Source of the DNA: an uncultured Bacillota bacterium
GTDB taxonomy: Bacteria > Bacillota > Dethiobacteria > DTU022 > UBA8154
DNA length: 57,337 nt
Reading direction: 5' to 3'
NCBI GenBank assembly: GCA_937973635.1
Contig: CALJJZ010000065.1
Location: 1 to 57,337, forward strand
Shown: positions 26,581 through 34,442 of the stretch, one piece after another
Position numbering within the stretch: the first letter of the stretch is position 1
Layout: every line of letters starts with the position of its first letter
The notes under the pieces: model-generated
Seen by the model: only the letters and a program-made list of their open reading frames with translations
Told to the model about the DNA's origin: nothing
The model's database searches: none
Translations under genes and position numbers: made by a program

Positions 26581-27763
26581 AAGGATGAGAAAAAGGGACG
26601 GGATGCCGCTGAGCCGCATCTACTTCTATCTGGCCCTGGTTCTCTTTATAGCTCTTTTATTAATCGGCTTTCGTTTCGGCGGCGCACACCGGGATCTGCA
26701 GAACAATGCCGCATGGGCCTTGGCCCTGCGTAAAGCTCCCCTGGAGGAGAAGGGCGCCAATTACCTTATCTATGGAGTCTATACAAAGGAAGGGGAATAT
26801 TTCCTGGAAGATATTTTCCTGCTCAATTATCCCCCGGGCAGTACCTCTCCCCATATTATTTTTATCCCGGGGGAGATGTTGTTAAACCGTATGGATAACA
26901 GCAGTGCAACGGCAGGCCAGGAAACGACGGAACATCTGGAGAGGGAGACATTTTATTTCCCTGTTCATTTTTATGAAGAAGGGGGCGCAAAGCTCCTGCT
27001 GCAGCAGCTTTCCTATTTCCTCGGCGTGCCCATACATTACTTTCTGGAGATAGATTACGGCGGCATCCCGGAGCTGGTAGACTACCGAGGCGGCATCAAT
27101 TACCGGGGTTATAATTTAAAGGGGAGCGAATATTATGACTATTTTTTGCATGGCGAAGCCGAGGACCAACCTCTGGCCAGGGCCATGTACCGTATGCAGG
27201 CCCTGAGCAACCTGGTGGAATTGATAGGAGAAAAACGCGGTATTTTCAGCAAGTCAAGGTCCCTGCGAAAGGCTCTCCCCTATCTTGATACCAATTTGAC
27301 CTGGAAAGAGCTGCAGGGACTCTACCCCGGTCTCAAAGAGGCCTTTTCTCTTAGAGAGCACGAGGTCATCAATATCCCCGGTGTCTGGCGCCGCCAGATC
27401 GACGGCGAGTATTATTTTGAGCCAGAACGGGGCCTTATCTCTTACTTGATGGCCAACTTGGGCAGGGATTTTATCCTGCCGCGGGAGCTGATTACCGTGG
27501 AGGTGTTAAACGGCAGCGGTGTGACGGGTATTGCGGCGAAAGTGGCGGAGCTGCTGCGGGAGGAAGGGTTCCAGGTAGTTAACGTGGCTAATGCCGATTC
27601 TTTTGATTACCCCATGAGCCGGGTTATCGCCCGCCAGTCAGAGATAGAGCCGGCCAAAGAGGTGGCCGCTTATATTCCCGGTGCTGAGCTGTTAAAAGAA
27701 GAGCTTAAGGATTTCCCTGCCATGGTCACGGTAATTATCGGCAAGAATTTTAAATTAGATTAA
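26564..27763 (+). CDS. LytR-CpsA-Psr family protein with LytR_C domain
   Basis: 399 residues. A short basic cytoplasmic tail and one membrane helix (residues about 18-40) precede an LCP domain with a divergent core (IFIPGEMLLN, ...YFLEIDYGGIPELVDYRGGI) and a C-terminal LytR_C domain (ITVEVLNGSGVTGIAAKVAELL). LCP proteins attach glycopolymers to peptidoglycan outside the membrane. The expected Arg/Asp set around the lipid pyrophosphate is not clearly conserved, so activity is uncertain. The ATG follows GGAGG within the yqeK end. Confidence 0.8.
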   Translation: MERRSRRMRKRDGMPLSRIYFYLALVLFIALLLIGFRFGGAHRDLQNNAAWALALRKAPLEEKGANYLIYGVYTKEGEYFLEDIFLLNYPPGSTSPHIIFIPGEMLLNRMDNSSATAGQETTEHLERETFYFPVHFYEEGGAKLLLQQLSYFLGVPIHYFLEIDYGGIPELVDYRGGINYRGYNLKGSEYYDYFLHGEAEDQPLARAMYRMQALSNLVELIGEKRGIFSKSRSLRKALPYLDTNLTWKELQGLYPGLKEAFSLREHEVINIPGVWRRQIDGEYYFEPERGLISYLMANLGRDFILPRELITVEVLNGSGVTGIAAKVAELLREEGFQVVNVANADSFDYPMSRVIARQSEIEPAKEVAAYIPGAELLKEELKDFPAMVTVIIGKNFKLD

Positions 27764-27787
27764 AATTAAACTAAGGGGGAGGATATA

Positions 27788-28159
27788 TTGCCTTTGGACG
27801 CAAGGGAATTTGCCCTGCAGGCGGCCCGTTTATTGCAGGATAAAAAAGCCCAGGCCTTAACCCTGCTGGAAATTGGTAAATTATCCCTGATCGCCGATTA
27901 TTTCCTTATCTGTAGCGGGACAAACAAAATCCAGGCACGTACGCTCTGCGACCATCTGCGGGAAAACCTGAAAGATGAGCGCTACCCTTTGCTGCGCGTG
28001 GAGGGCTATGAAGCGGCAGACTGGATTTTGCTTGATTTTGGTGCTGTGGTCGTCCATATCTTCCAGCAGGAGGTCCGGGCTTTTTACAACCTGGAACGGC
28101 TCTGGGGGAAAACGGGAGGGATCGAGCAGGAATGTCTTACCATTTTAAAACAGAACTAG
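27788..28159 (+). CDS. rsfS: Ribosome silencing factor RsfS
   Basis: 123 residues matching RsfS/Iojap: KKAQALTLLEIGKLSLIADYFLICSGTN near the start and DWILLDFGAVVVHIF...YNLERLWG. It binds L14 and blocks subunit joining in starvation. The start is TTG at 27788, 9 bases after AGGGGGAGG. It ends the conserved obg-nadD-yqeK-LCP-rsfS run and overlaps the sirtuin gene. Confidence 0.93.
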   Translation: MPLDAREFALQAARLLQDKKAQALTLLEIGKLSLIADYFLICSGTNKIQARTLCDHLRENLKDERYPLLRVEGYEAADWILLDFGAVVVHIFQQEVRAFYNLERLWGKTGGIEQECLTILKQN

Positions 28160-28905
28160 GCAAGGCCGCAGACGGCCTGCTGAAGTTTAAAAAAACAGCG
28201 GTGCTGACCGGAGCAGGTATTTCTGTGGCCAGCGGCATCCGTCCCTTTCGGGGCAAGGGTGGGCTCTGGGAAAAATATGATCCCGAAGTCGTAGTAAATA
28301 TTAACAATTTCCGCCGTGATCCGGCAGCGTCGTGGGTTATGCTCAGGGAAATTGCCGGGGTGATTATGACTGCCAAACCCAATCCGGCCCATTATGCTAT
28401 CACGGAGCTGCAGGAACTGGGGCTGGTACAGGGTGTAATTACGCAGAATGTGGACGGCCTGCACCAGAAGGCGGGAAGCCGCGAGGTGATCGAGTTCCAC
28501 GGCAGCACCAGCCGGGTAGTTTGCCTGGACTGCCGGGCTGTTTACCCCTTGGAGGAGATAAATATGGAGGTCCTGCCGCCTCCCTGTTTTGATTGCGGCG
28601 GCCTGCTCAAGCCCGACGCTGTTTTCTTTGGCGAAGCAATCCCGCCGGCGGCCTTGATGCGCGCCCGGGTGGAGAGCCAGCAGTGTAAGGCAATGCTGGT
28701 CATAGGCACCTCCGGCATGGTGGAACCGGCAGCCAGCCTACCTGGTCTGGCCAAAAGCCACGGCGCCCTGATTATCGAGGTAAACCCTGAACCCTCCTGG
28801 CTTACGGCCACAACGGTGGATATATTCCTGCAGGGGAAAGCGGAAGAGGTCATGCCCCGGCTTGTAGCTGAAATTCGGGACAGATCCCCAGAGCGCCCCC
28901 AATAG
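28132..28905 (+). CDS. cobB: NAD-dependent protein deacylase (sirtuin)
   Basis: 257 residues. Sirtuin motifs are intact: GAGISVASGIRPFRG, TQNVDGLHQKAG, the catalytic His in EFHGS, two zinc CxxC pairs (CLDC and CFDC) and a C-terminal GTSG/NPEPS. It removes acyl groups from lysines using NAD. The ATG lies 28 bases before the rsfS stop, with a modest AGGA site. Its pairing with nadD-linked genes may simply reflect adjacency. Confidence 0.92.
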   Translation: MSYHFKTELGKAADGLLKFKKTAVLTGAGISVASGIRPFRGKGGLWEKYDPEVVVNINNFRRDPAASWVMLREIAGVIMTAKPNPAHYAITELQELGLVQGVITQNVDGLHQKAGSREVIEFHGSTSRVVCLDCRAVYPLEEINMEVLPPPCFDCGGLLKPDAVFFGEAIPPAALMRARVESQQCKAMLVIGTSGMVEPAASLPGLAKSHGALIIEVNPEPSWLTATTVDIFLQGKAEEVMPRLVAEIRDRSPERPQ

Positions 28906-28940
28906 GGACGGCGCTAGATCCGGGATGAAGGTGATTTGCC

Positions 28941-29183
28941 ATGATTACGGTCAATGTGGCCCTCTTTGCCACACTGCGTCAATACAATCCCTATGGGAAT
29001 ACTTCTGAGCCTTTTCCTGTGCAGTTGCCTGAGGGCAGCAATATTGCTTCTTTGCTGGAGATCTTACAGATCCCGCCCCAGGAAAGCAAACAGGTGTTTG
29101 TGGACAGCGTGCGTCAGGAGCCGGATTATATCCTTCAAGACGGCGTCCGCGTGGCCATTTTCCCGCCCATTGCCGGCGGTTGA
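28941..29183 (+). CDS. MoaD/ThiS-family sulfur carrier protein
   Basis: 80 residues with a beta-grasp pattern and a C-terminal IAGG, the diglycine that is adenylated and thiocarboxylated by an E1-like enzyme. The E1-like gene follows after 71 bp. The carrier may serve molybdopterin, tungstopterin, thiamin or another sulfur-transfer route. No other cofactor gene is in the window to decide. Confidence 0.82.
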   Translation: MITVNVALFATLRQYNPYGNTSEPFPVQLPEGSNIASLLEILQIPPQESKQVFVDSVRQEPDYILQDGVRVAIFPPIAGG

Positions 29184-29254
29184 GGGTCCAGGGACAGGGC
29201 AAACGCTTAAGGGGAAACTGATGATCTGAAATAGAGAAGGAAAAACGGAGCGCC

Positions 29255-30109
29255 ATGGAACTGACAGCACTGATTAGGGCGCAGGCCCGGGAGGCGGTGA
29301 TGCCCGGGGGGGAGAGCTACCTTTCCCTTTCCCTGGCTTCTGTACGGGAGATTGCCAGAATTTGCGCCTGTTCTGTTAAAGAGGTGGAGATCGCTGCCCT
29401 AGAAAAAGGGGTTATTCCCGAACGTTACCAGCGCAACCTGGGGACTGTTGGCGGCCCTACCGGGCAGGTACGGCTGCTCCGAGCCCGGGCTGCCGTTATC
29501 GGTCTGGGAGGGCTGGGAGGCCTTGCCGCCGAGCTGCTGGCCCGTATGGGCGTGGGTACCCTCGTGCTGGTAGACGGAGATTCTTTCAGCGAAAGCAACT
29601 TGAACCGGCAGCTTGTCTCTACAGAGAAAAACCTCGGCCAAAATAAAGCGGCGGCCGCTGCCGTGCGGCTCCAAGAGGTCAACAGCGCCCTTGAACTGAT
29701 AACCTTCCCCTGCTTTATCACGCCGGAGAATACGGGGACGATCCTTGAGGGCTGCCAGGTTGTCCTGGACTGCCTGGACAGCCTGGGGGCCCGTTTTCTG
29801 CTGCAGCGTTTTTGCCGGGAACTGCGCCTCCCCCTGGTGCATGGTGCCATTGCCCAGTTTTACGGGCAGCTTGCAGTAATCTTCCCCGGTGATCCCGGTT
29901 TGGAGAGGATCTATGGTCCCTCTCCCCCGGACCGCGGCATCGAGAAGGAGCTGGGAAATCCCGCGGCCACCCCGGCGCTGGTGGCCTCCCTGCAGGTGCA
30001 GGAAGCGATGAAGATCCTCCTGGGAAGGGAAGATTTAATGCGCGGGCGGCTCCTTTTTGTCGATACCCTGCAGGGGGTCTTTGAGACGGTCGATCTGGGG
30101 AAGGATTAG
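29255..30109 (+). CDS. ThiF/MoeB-family E1-like adenylyltransferase
   Basis: 284 residues. A nucleotide-binding GLGGLGGLAAELLARMGVG, the family ESNLNRQ motif and QNKAAAAAVRLQEVN are typical of MoeB/ThiF. A roughly 75-residue N-terminal helical extension precedes the fold. The CxxC zinc pairs of MoeB are absent. It should activate the C-terminus of the MoaD-like protein made by the preceding gene. Confidence 0.85.
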   Translation: MELTALIRAQAREAVMPGGESYLSLSLASVREIARICACSVKEVEIAALEKGVIPERYQRNLGTVGGPTGQVRLLRARAAVIGLGGLGGLAAELLARMGVGTLVLVDGDSFSESNLNRQLVSTEKNLGQNKAAAAAVRLQEVNSALELITFPCFITPENTGTILEGCQVVLDCLDSLGARFLLQRFCRELRLPLVHGAIAQFYGQLAVIFPGDPGLERIYGPSPPDRGIEKELGNPAATPALVASLQVQEAMKILLGREDLMRGRLLFVDTLQGVFETVDLGKD

Positions 30110-30203
30110 CATTACAGGTTAAGTAAAGCCGACCGGCCAACCCGCAAAGGTATAGGAGTGCGCCCCCTGAGTTAGAATAAGCAAAAAAGGGGGCAGGTGT
30201 AAA

Positions 30204-30398
30204 TTGACAGCAAAATCAGGTAAAACAAGGAAAAGCACTCCGCGGGAGCTCCTGAAAGAGAAGCTCAAAGAAGAAGTCGCCCGGGAGCTAGGCCTGCTGG
30301 AGGAGGTAAAAGCAAAAGGGTGGGGCGGTCTTACTTCTCGCCAGACCGGACGTATCGGCGGCATTATCTCCCGTAAAAAAAGGAAACAGGGGGGTTAA
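30204..30398 (+). CDS. Alpha/beta-type small acid-soluble spore protein
   Basis: 64 residues. The core EEVARELGLLEEVKAKGWGG and LTSRQTGRIGGIISRK follows the clostridial alpha/beta SASP pattern (ELGL, GWGGLT, GR(I/L)GG). SASPs coat DNA in the dormant spore. The basic N-terminus is longer than usual. The start is TTG at 30204 after CAGGTG. This indicates a spore-forming host; expression from the forespore sigma factor is expected but no promoter was resolved. Confidence 0.8.
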   Translation: MTAKSGKTRKSTPRELLKEKLKEEVARELGLLEEVKAKGWGGLTSRQTGRIGGIISRKKRKQGG

Positions 30399-30961
30399 AA
30401 TAACCATAAATTTTAAAAAAAGCAAAAAAGCCCACTATGACCTTGGCTTCCGGCTAGGACAGATCCATTTTTCAGCCTGTTACAGTCCTTTGACTGTAAC
30501 AGACCGATTATGAACCTGGCATAACCTTGGCTCGACCAGTATAAGTTCCCGGGGAAACCGCCGGCGATCTTCCGACCGCCAGCGATCTCCTTTATTCTCA
30601 ATTGTGTTCACACAGGTTTGAAAATATTAACTTTTTAACGGGGACTCATACTGATCTGCGCTCGACCATGTTACATCCTTTTTGACCCCGGGATGATCTT
30701 CCCTGACCATCCCGGAGCCCTGGCCGGACGTAACATGATCTGCCCGCTGGCTGATCACAAGCCGGCATTTGACCTGTGATCAACTTTTGGTCGACTGTGA
30801 TCAAGCCATTTTTTTGACCTGACCACAATCTTAACCCGGCCATGGTGGACCTTTTTGCCTTGCCTTTGTAGTTTAACCCCAAATGTCAAAAATATTACGC
30901 CTCCCGGCAGGAAAAATTAATTATGTTAAGAAAAAATAACCTATTTTTTTCTGCTGTCCCC
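30399..30961. other. Gene-free hairpin and repeat-rich region between convergent genes
   Basis: No protein gene is supported. It holds a perfect 11-bp hairpin CTGTTACAGTC/GACTGTAACAG (30477-30502); nested inverted repeats CATGTTAC/GTAACATG (30667-30674, 30730-30737) enclosing CCGGGATG/CATCCCGG (30688-30695, 30708-30715); TGATCACA (30752) with two copies of TGTGATCA (30775, 30796); and ten (T/C)GACC pentamers, one inverted, between 30438 and 30824. None has a T-tail. Confidence 0.65.
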
Positions 30962-30990
30962 TTGCCAGAAGGCTAATTATTTTGTATAAT
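30962..30990 (+). promoter_or_regulatory. Sigma-A promoter of candidate small RNA
   Basis: TTGCCA (30962-30967), a 17-base spacer and a consensus TATAAT (30985-30990). No coding region follows on this strand. Confidence 0.65.
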
Positions 30991-30996
30991 ACAAAT

Positions 30997-31091
30997 AGTG
31001 AAAATATTTTGGCTCAACCTTAACCTTGCTAAAACCTAACCTCCTACAAAATATCTTAAACAGGGGCAGGCCCAGTCCCTGTTTTTTTTTG
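30997..31091 (+). ncRNA. Candidate small RNA with anti-SD-like CCUCC segment
   Basis: About 95 nt from the predicted start to a strong terminator. The unpaired 5' half repeats AACCUU and contains AACCUCCU, complementary to the Shine-Dalgarno core. The 3' end is the terminator hairpin listed separately. The nearest plus-strand gene ends 560 bp upstream, so the terminator needs this or another unannotated transcript. I did not recognise a known family. Confidence 0.5.
31061..31091 (+). terminator. Strong terminator with T9 tail
   Basis: ACAGGG and CCCTGT arms around a short GC loop (about 31061-31081), followed by nine T. The minus-strand reading has only TTT, so the orientation is plus. Confidence 0.75.
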
Positions 31092-31120
31092 CTTTTAACG
31101 GGGAGCCGGGCCTGCTTTGT

Positions 31121-32890
31121 CTAGCGTTTATGGGGCAGCAGCTCAAAGCGGGAAAATTTGGAGAAATACTGGCGCCAGGTGAGGAAAGGAGGGCGCTCGC
31201 CGGCGCTGTAGATAAGCTGCAGGCGGCGGGCCCGTTTCTGCAGGCGATCAAGGAGGCGGGAAAAGGAACGGGAAGCTCGGCTGGAGGAAAAGTTAAGCTC
31301 CTGCGTATCTACTACCAGCTGGAAAAAACGGGTTGGCAGGTGGCCCTGCAGGGAGCGTTTTATTTCTTTTAAAGTAAAACGGTTAAGGAAGCCGCGCAGC
31401 TTCACGTAAAAGACGCCGCTGTTTTCCGCAATAAAAATTTTTAGGTAACAGGAGTCGGCCATCTGCCTGCCGTTATCCTTTATGGCCTGAACCCGCCGGT
31501 AGAGTACGGGTACGCGCCGGCCGGCTACGGTTTGCAGCTGCTGAAGGAAGGAGCGGTACCAGTGGTTTTCTTTGATGAAGCGCCGGACCAGCAGCCAGCC
31601 CAGTCCCCGGTACAAAGCGGAGGGCCAGCCGGTAAAGAAAAAGTTTTGCAGGATATGCCGGTGGGAATAAAAACGCTGGAAAGCGCGCACCGTCTCTTCC
31701 TGCAGCTCTGCCGCGCTCATGCGCGCCGGCTGAAAGACGGCATGGTGCCCGTCGTAAAGCTCCCAGTCGCGGGTGAGCAGGCGCCCTTCCTGTTCCAGCT
31801 TTGCAAAAAGGGGCGTGCCTGGCAAGGGGGTAAGCATTAAGAACTGCACTGTATCAATACGCAGCTGCAGGGCGAAATCTACCGTCTCCCTAATTGTTTC
31901 TACCGTGTCCATATCGCTCCCCAGGACGAACATGCCGTGCACCCTGATGCCGTAGGCATGAAAACGCCCGATGGCTGTGGCTATATCCTCCACGCTTTGC
32001 CTTTTATTATAGACCTTGAGGGTCTCCTCGTTAATAGATTCCAGGCCCAGGTAAACAATATGGCACCCTGTGCGGCGCAGCAGGGCCATAAGCTCGTCGT
32101 CTCTGGCCACTTCCACCCGGACCTGGGCTCCAAAACCGCGCAGGTTAATTTTACGGTCGATCATTCCCTGCAGCAGCTCAAGGCTGCGGCGGCGGTCGGC
32201 CGTAAAATTGTCGTCGCAGAAAAATACGTGCCGGCCCCTGTAAAGGGCCAGCTCCTGCAGCACGCTTTCCGTGGAGCGGTAGCGGTAACCCCTGCCAAAC
32301 ATGGGTGTAACGCTGCAGAAAGTGCAGTTAAAAGGGCAGCCGCGGGAAGTCATGACAGGAACGGAGCGCCGGATGCCGCCCCGGGCAAAGAGGGAAAGAT
32401 CAGGTATGGGCAGCTCCTCCACATTTACCCATGTCTGTGCGCAGGGGTTATGGATGATTTCCCCTCCGGCATGGTAGGAAACGCCGGGCAGATGCAGCGG
32501 CTTTTCCCCTGCGCGCAGGCACTCTACGAGGGCGGGGAAGGTGAAGTCGGCTTCGCCCCTCACCACGTAGTCCGCATACTGTATGGCTTCGTCGGGCAAG
32601 AAGGTGGCGTGGATGCCGCCGATGACTACGGGAATATGGGCATGACGCAGGTAAGCGGCAATGCGGTAGGCCTCCCGGCTCGTGGGCGTAATGGCTGAGA
32701 TGCCCACTAGGTCGGCCCTAAGGATCTCCCGCCAGGGCAGGGCAAAGGCAGGCCCCACATAGATGGCCACATCGAAACCGGCCTCCTTTAATTTTGTCCC
32801 CAAGATGGGCAGACCCAGCCGCGGCATCTGGGATTTGCTGAAAACATGTCCCCTTGAAGTCTGAGGTTCGATCAGGGCAATTTTCTTCAA
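31121..32890 (-). CDS. B12-binding radical SAM protein with STAS-like C-terminal tail
   Basis: 589 residues starting at TTG 32890 (AGGAGGG upstream). The N-terminal cobalamin-type domain (GLPILGTKLKEAGFDVAIYV, VIGGIHATFLPDEA) is followed by a radical SAM core with SRGCPFNCTFCS (CxxxCxxC). The last about 105 residues (FIAENSGVFYVKLRGFLNRF, LVVDTQELNFSSS) have the alternating strand/helix pattern of a STAS domain, unusual for this class. The gene is divergent from a free STAS protein. The substrate is unknown; such enzymes methylate or rearrange lipids and small molecules. Confidence 0.8.
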   Translation of the reverse strand: MKKIALIEPQTSRGHVFSKSQMPRLGLPILGTKLKEAGFDVAIYVGPAFALPWREILRADLVGISAITPTSREAYRIAAYLRHAHIPVVIGGIHATFLPDEAIQYADYVVRGEADFTFPALVECLRAGEKPLHLPGVSYHAGGEIIHNPCAQTWVNVEELPIPDLSLFARGGIRRSVPVMTSRGCPFNCTFCSVTPMFGRGYRYRSTESVLQELALYRGRHVFFCDDNFTADRRRSLELLQGMIDRKINLRGFGAQVRVEVARDDELMALLRRTGCHIVYLGLESINEETLKVYNKRQSVEDIATAIGRFHAYGIRVHGMFVLGSDMDTVETIRETVDFALQLRIDTVQFLMLTPLPGTPLFAKLEQEGRLLTRDWELYDGHHAVFQPARMSAAELQEETVRAFQRFYSHRHILQNFFFTGWPSALYRGLGWLLVRRFIKENHWYRSFLQQLQTVAGRRVPVLYRRVQAIKDNGRQMADSCYLKIFIAENSGVFYVKLRGFLNRFTLKEIKRSLQGHLPTRFFQLVVDTQELNFSSSRASRSFSRLLDRLQKRARRLQLIYSAGERPPFLTWRQYFSKFSRFELLPHKR

Positions 32891-33144
32891 TGAAAGCCCT
32901 CCTTATGTTAGAAAACGTAAATTTGTTGTTTTCCCCTATTGCTGTTAGCCTGCACTTATGGCCTGCTTATAGTATAGCAGAGTTTTCCGCAAAAAAGAAG
33001 GAAAGGGGTAGGGGAAATAAAATTAATTTACTGTTATTTATTTCCAGGGATTCTCCCATTAACAAGGCTGGAGAAAGGGCGATATATATAGAGGGAAAGC
33101 CGTTTGTTTCAGGCGGTATCGTTAACGGGAGGTTTAAACGGGTT
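32891..33144. other. Divergent intergenic region
   Basis: 254 bp between the TTG start of the B12-radical SAM gene and the STAS gene. A TATAGTATAGC stretch near 32970 may be a -10 region. No further feature recognised. Confidence 0.4.
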
Positions 33145-33444
33145 ATGGTGGTGACGGAAACAGCAGCGTCTGCCGTGGTTACTCTTTACGATAAAATAGA
33201 TATAACGAACTCAGAGGAGCTGGGCCGGAGGTTGGCGGAACTTTGTGCGGCGGGCGTCAAAGAGATCACCCTTGATTTTAGCCATGTCTGCCACATCGAT
33301 TGTTCCGGCCTGGGGAAAATATTGTTTACCCAAAGAAAACTGCGGGAAGCCCAGGGCGGATTGAGGATTATCAATGTACACAGCGCGTTTTTAAAAAGGC
33401 TTTTTGCTTTGATCCAGCTGGAAAAAGTCCTCCCCTTGGAATAG
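33145..33444 (+). CDS. STAS-domain protein (anti-anti-sigma factor-like)
   Basis: 99 residues from the ATG at 33145 (GGGAGG upstream; longer readings to 32854 are not protein-like). It has the STAS pattern: VVTLYDKIDITNSEELGRRL, then ITLDFSHVCHIDCSGLGKIL, where the residue in the DCSG position is the phosphorylatable Ser in SpoIIAA-type proteins. It may regulate a partner-switching sigma or anti-sigma pair. No kinase is adjacent; the neighbouring radical SAM protein has a similar domain. Confidence 0.78.
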   Translation: MVVTETAASAVVTLYDKIDITNSEELGRRLAELCAAGVKEITLDFSHVCHIDCSGLGKILFTQRKLREAQGGLRIINVHSAFLKRLFALIQLEKVLPLE

Positions 33445-33479
33445 TCCCTGGAGGCTTAAGGAGGAGCTTTGAGGCTTAA

Positions 33480-33509
33480 AGACCCCCGGCCCTTTGCCGC
33501 CAGGGGTCT
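33480..33509. terminator. Hairpin between convergent STAS and SIMPL genes
   Basis: AGACCCC (33480-33486) pairs with GGGGTCT (33503-33509), with an inner GGC-rich stem. T-tails are weak on both strands, so its role as a bidirectional terminator is tentative. Confidence 0.4.
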
Positions 33510-33523
33510 GTCCCTTCTTAGAA

Positions 33524-34288
33524 TTAGAAGTAGTATTCCACTACAACCCGGGCCTGCACGTTGATGTCCCCGGGGATAATGGGCGTATGCACCTCTTGTA
33601 TAACGGCATCTTGCATTAGCTTGGTCCGGAAGGGGGTATAGGAGGAGAACTCCTCCTGGAGGCTTTTGATCCCCTTAATTTTTATCCCGGCGCTGTCGGC
33701 AATAGCCCTGCCTTTGGCCTCTGCCTGGGCTGTGGCTGCTTTTAAACCCTGCAGCTTCAGCCCTTCTGCGTTCTTGCGTTCAAAGCGGACAGACTGCACC
33801 TGGTTGGCCCCGGCTTTTACTGCCGTATCAATGGTCGCGCCTGTAGCGTCAAGATTTTCCAGGGTAACGCTCAGCTCGTTATAGGCGCGGTAAAGGTCCC
33901 TGTATTCCGGCTCGACCTGGGGCTGGAGCGGGTCCAGGGGACGCACCGGCTCCCAGTATTCCCGGTAACTGTAAAGGTGGTAATTTCCTGTTTTTAACTG
34001 CTCTTTCTTCAGCCCTGTCCCCAGAAGGGCCTGCAGCACCTGTTCCATCAGCCGTGCGTTTTCTTCCACGGCGGCCTGAGCTGTTTTGCCTTTTGTCTCT
34101 ACCCCCAGCACAATGACGACCTGGTCGGGGGGCGCGCTTAACTCGGCTTCACCGTATACCCGGATAATCCTCTCCGGGGGTTCCGGGTTTGTCGTAGCTG
34201 CGCCGGGGCTGCCTCCTGTCCAGAGCAGGGCTGCAAGTATAAGCAAAATTACGCCGGTAACAAGGAAAGTTTTTTTGCTGCTTGTCAT
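33524..34288 (-). CDS. SIMPL (DUF541) domain exported protein
   Basis: 254 residues. An N-terminal hydrophobic segment (TFLVTGVILLILAALLWTGG) precedes the SIMPL domain starting RIIRVYGEAELSAPPDQVVIVLGV, with the ...YRAYNELSVTLENL and AKAIADSAGIKIKGI-like strands expected. The family is extracytoplasmic with varied and poorly defined roles, including oxidative stress protection. The ATG is preceded by GGGAGGTAA. Confidence 0.82.
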   Translation of the reverse strand: MTSSKKTFLVTGVILLILAALLWTGGSPGAATTNPEPPERIIRVYGEAELSAPPDQVVIVLGVETKGKTAQAAVEENARLMEQVLQALLGTGLKKEQLKTGNYHLYSYREYWEPVRPLDPLQPQVEPEYRDLYRAYNELSVTLENLDATGATIDTAVKAGANQVQSVRFERKNAEGLKLQGLKAATAQAEAKGRAIADSAGIKIKGIKSLQEEFSSYTPFRTKLMQDAVIQEVHTPIIPGDINVQARVVVEYYF

Positions 34289-34442
34289 AAGTTTACCTCC
34301 CTTTGCTTGATTCTTGATCCTTTGACGGGCAAAAGGGGGAAAAGTTCCCGTGAAAAATAGTTGACCGTACGGGCGCAGGATGTGTAAGATAAAAAAAAGA
34401 TGCCGGAGCCCTTCCCTGGCCCAAAGAGGAGTGAGCTGGAAG

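Noticed and set aside
31937-32698. Plus-strand open frame of about 253 codons
   Set aside because: It overlaps the radical SAM core, which has the CxxxCxxC motif, in antisense.
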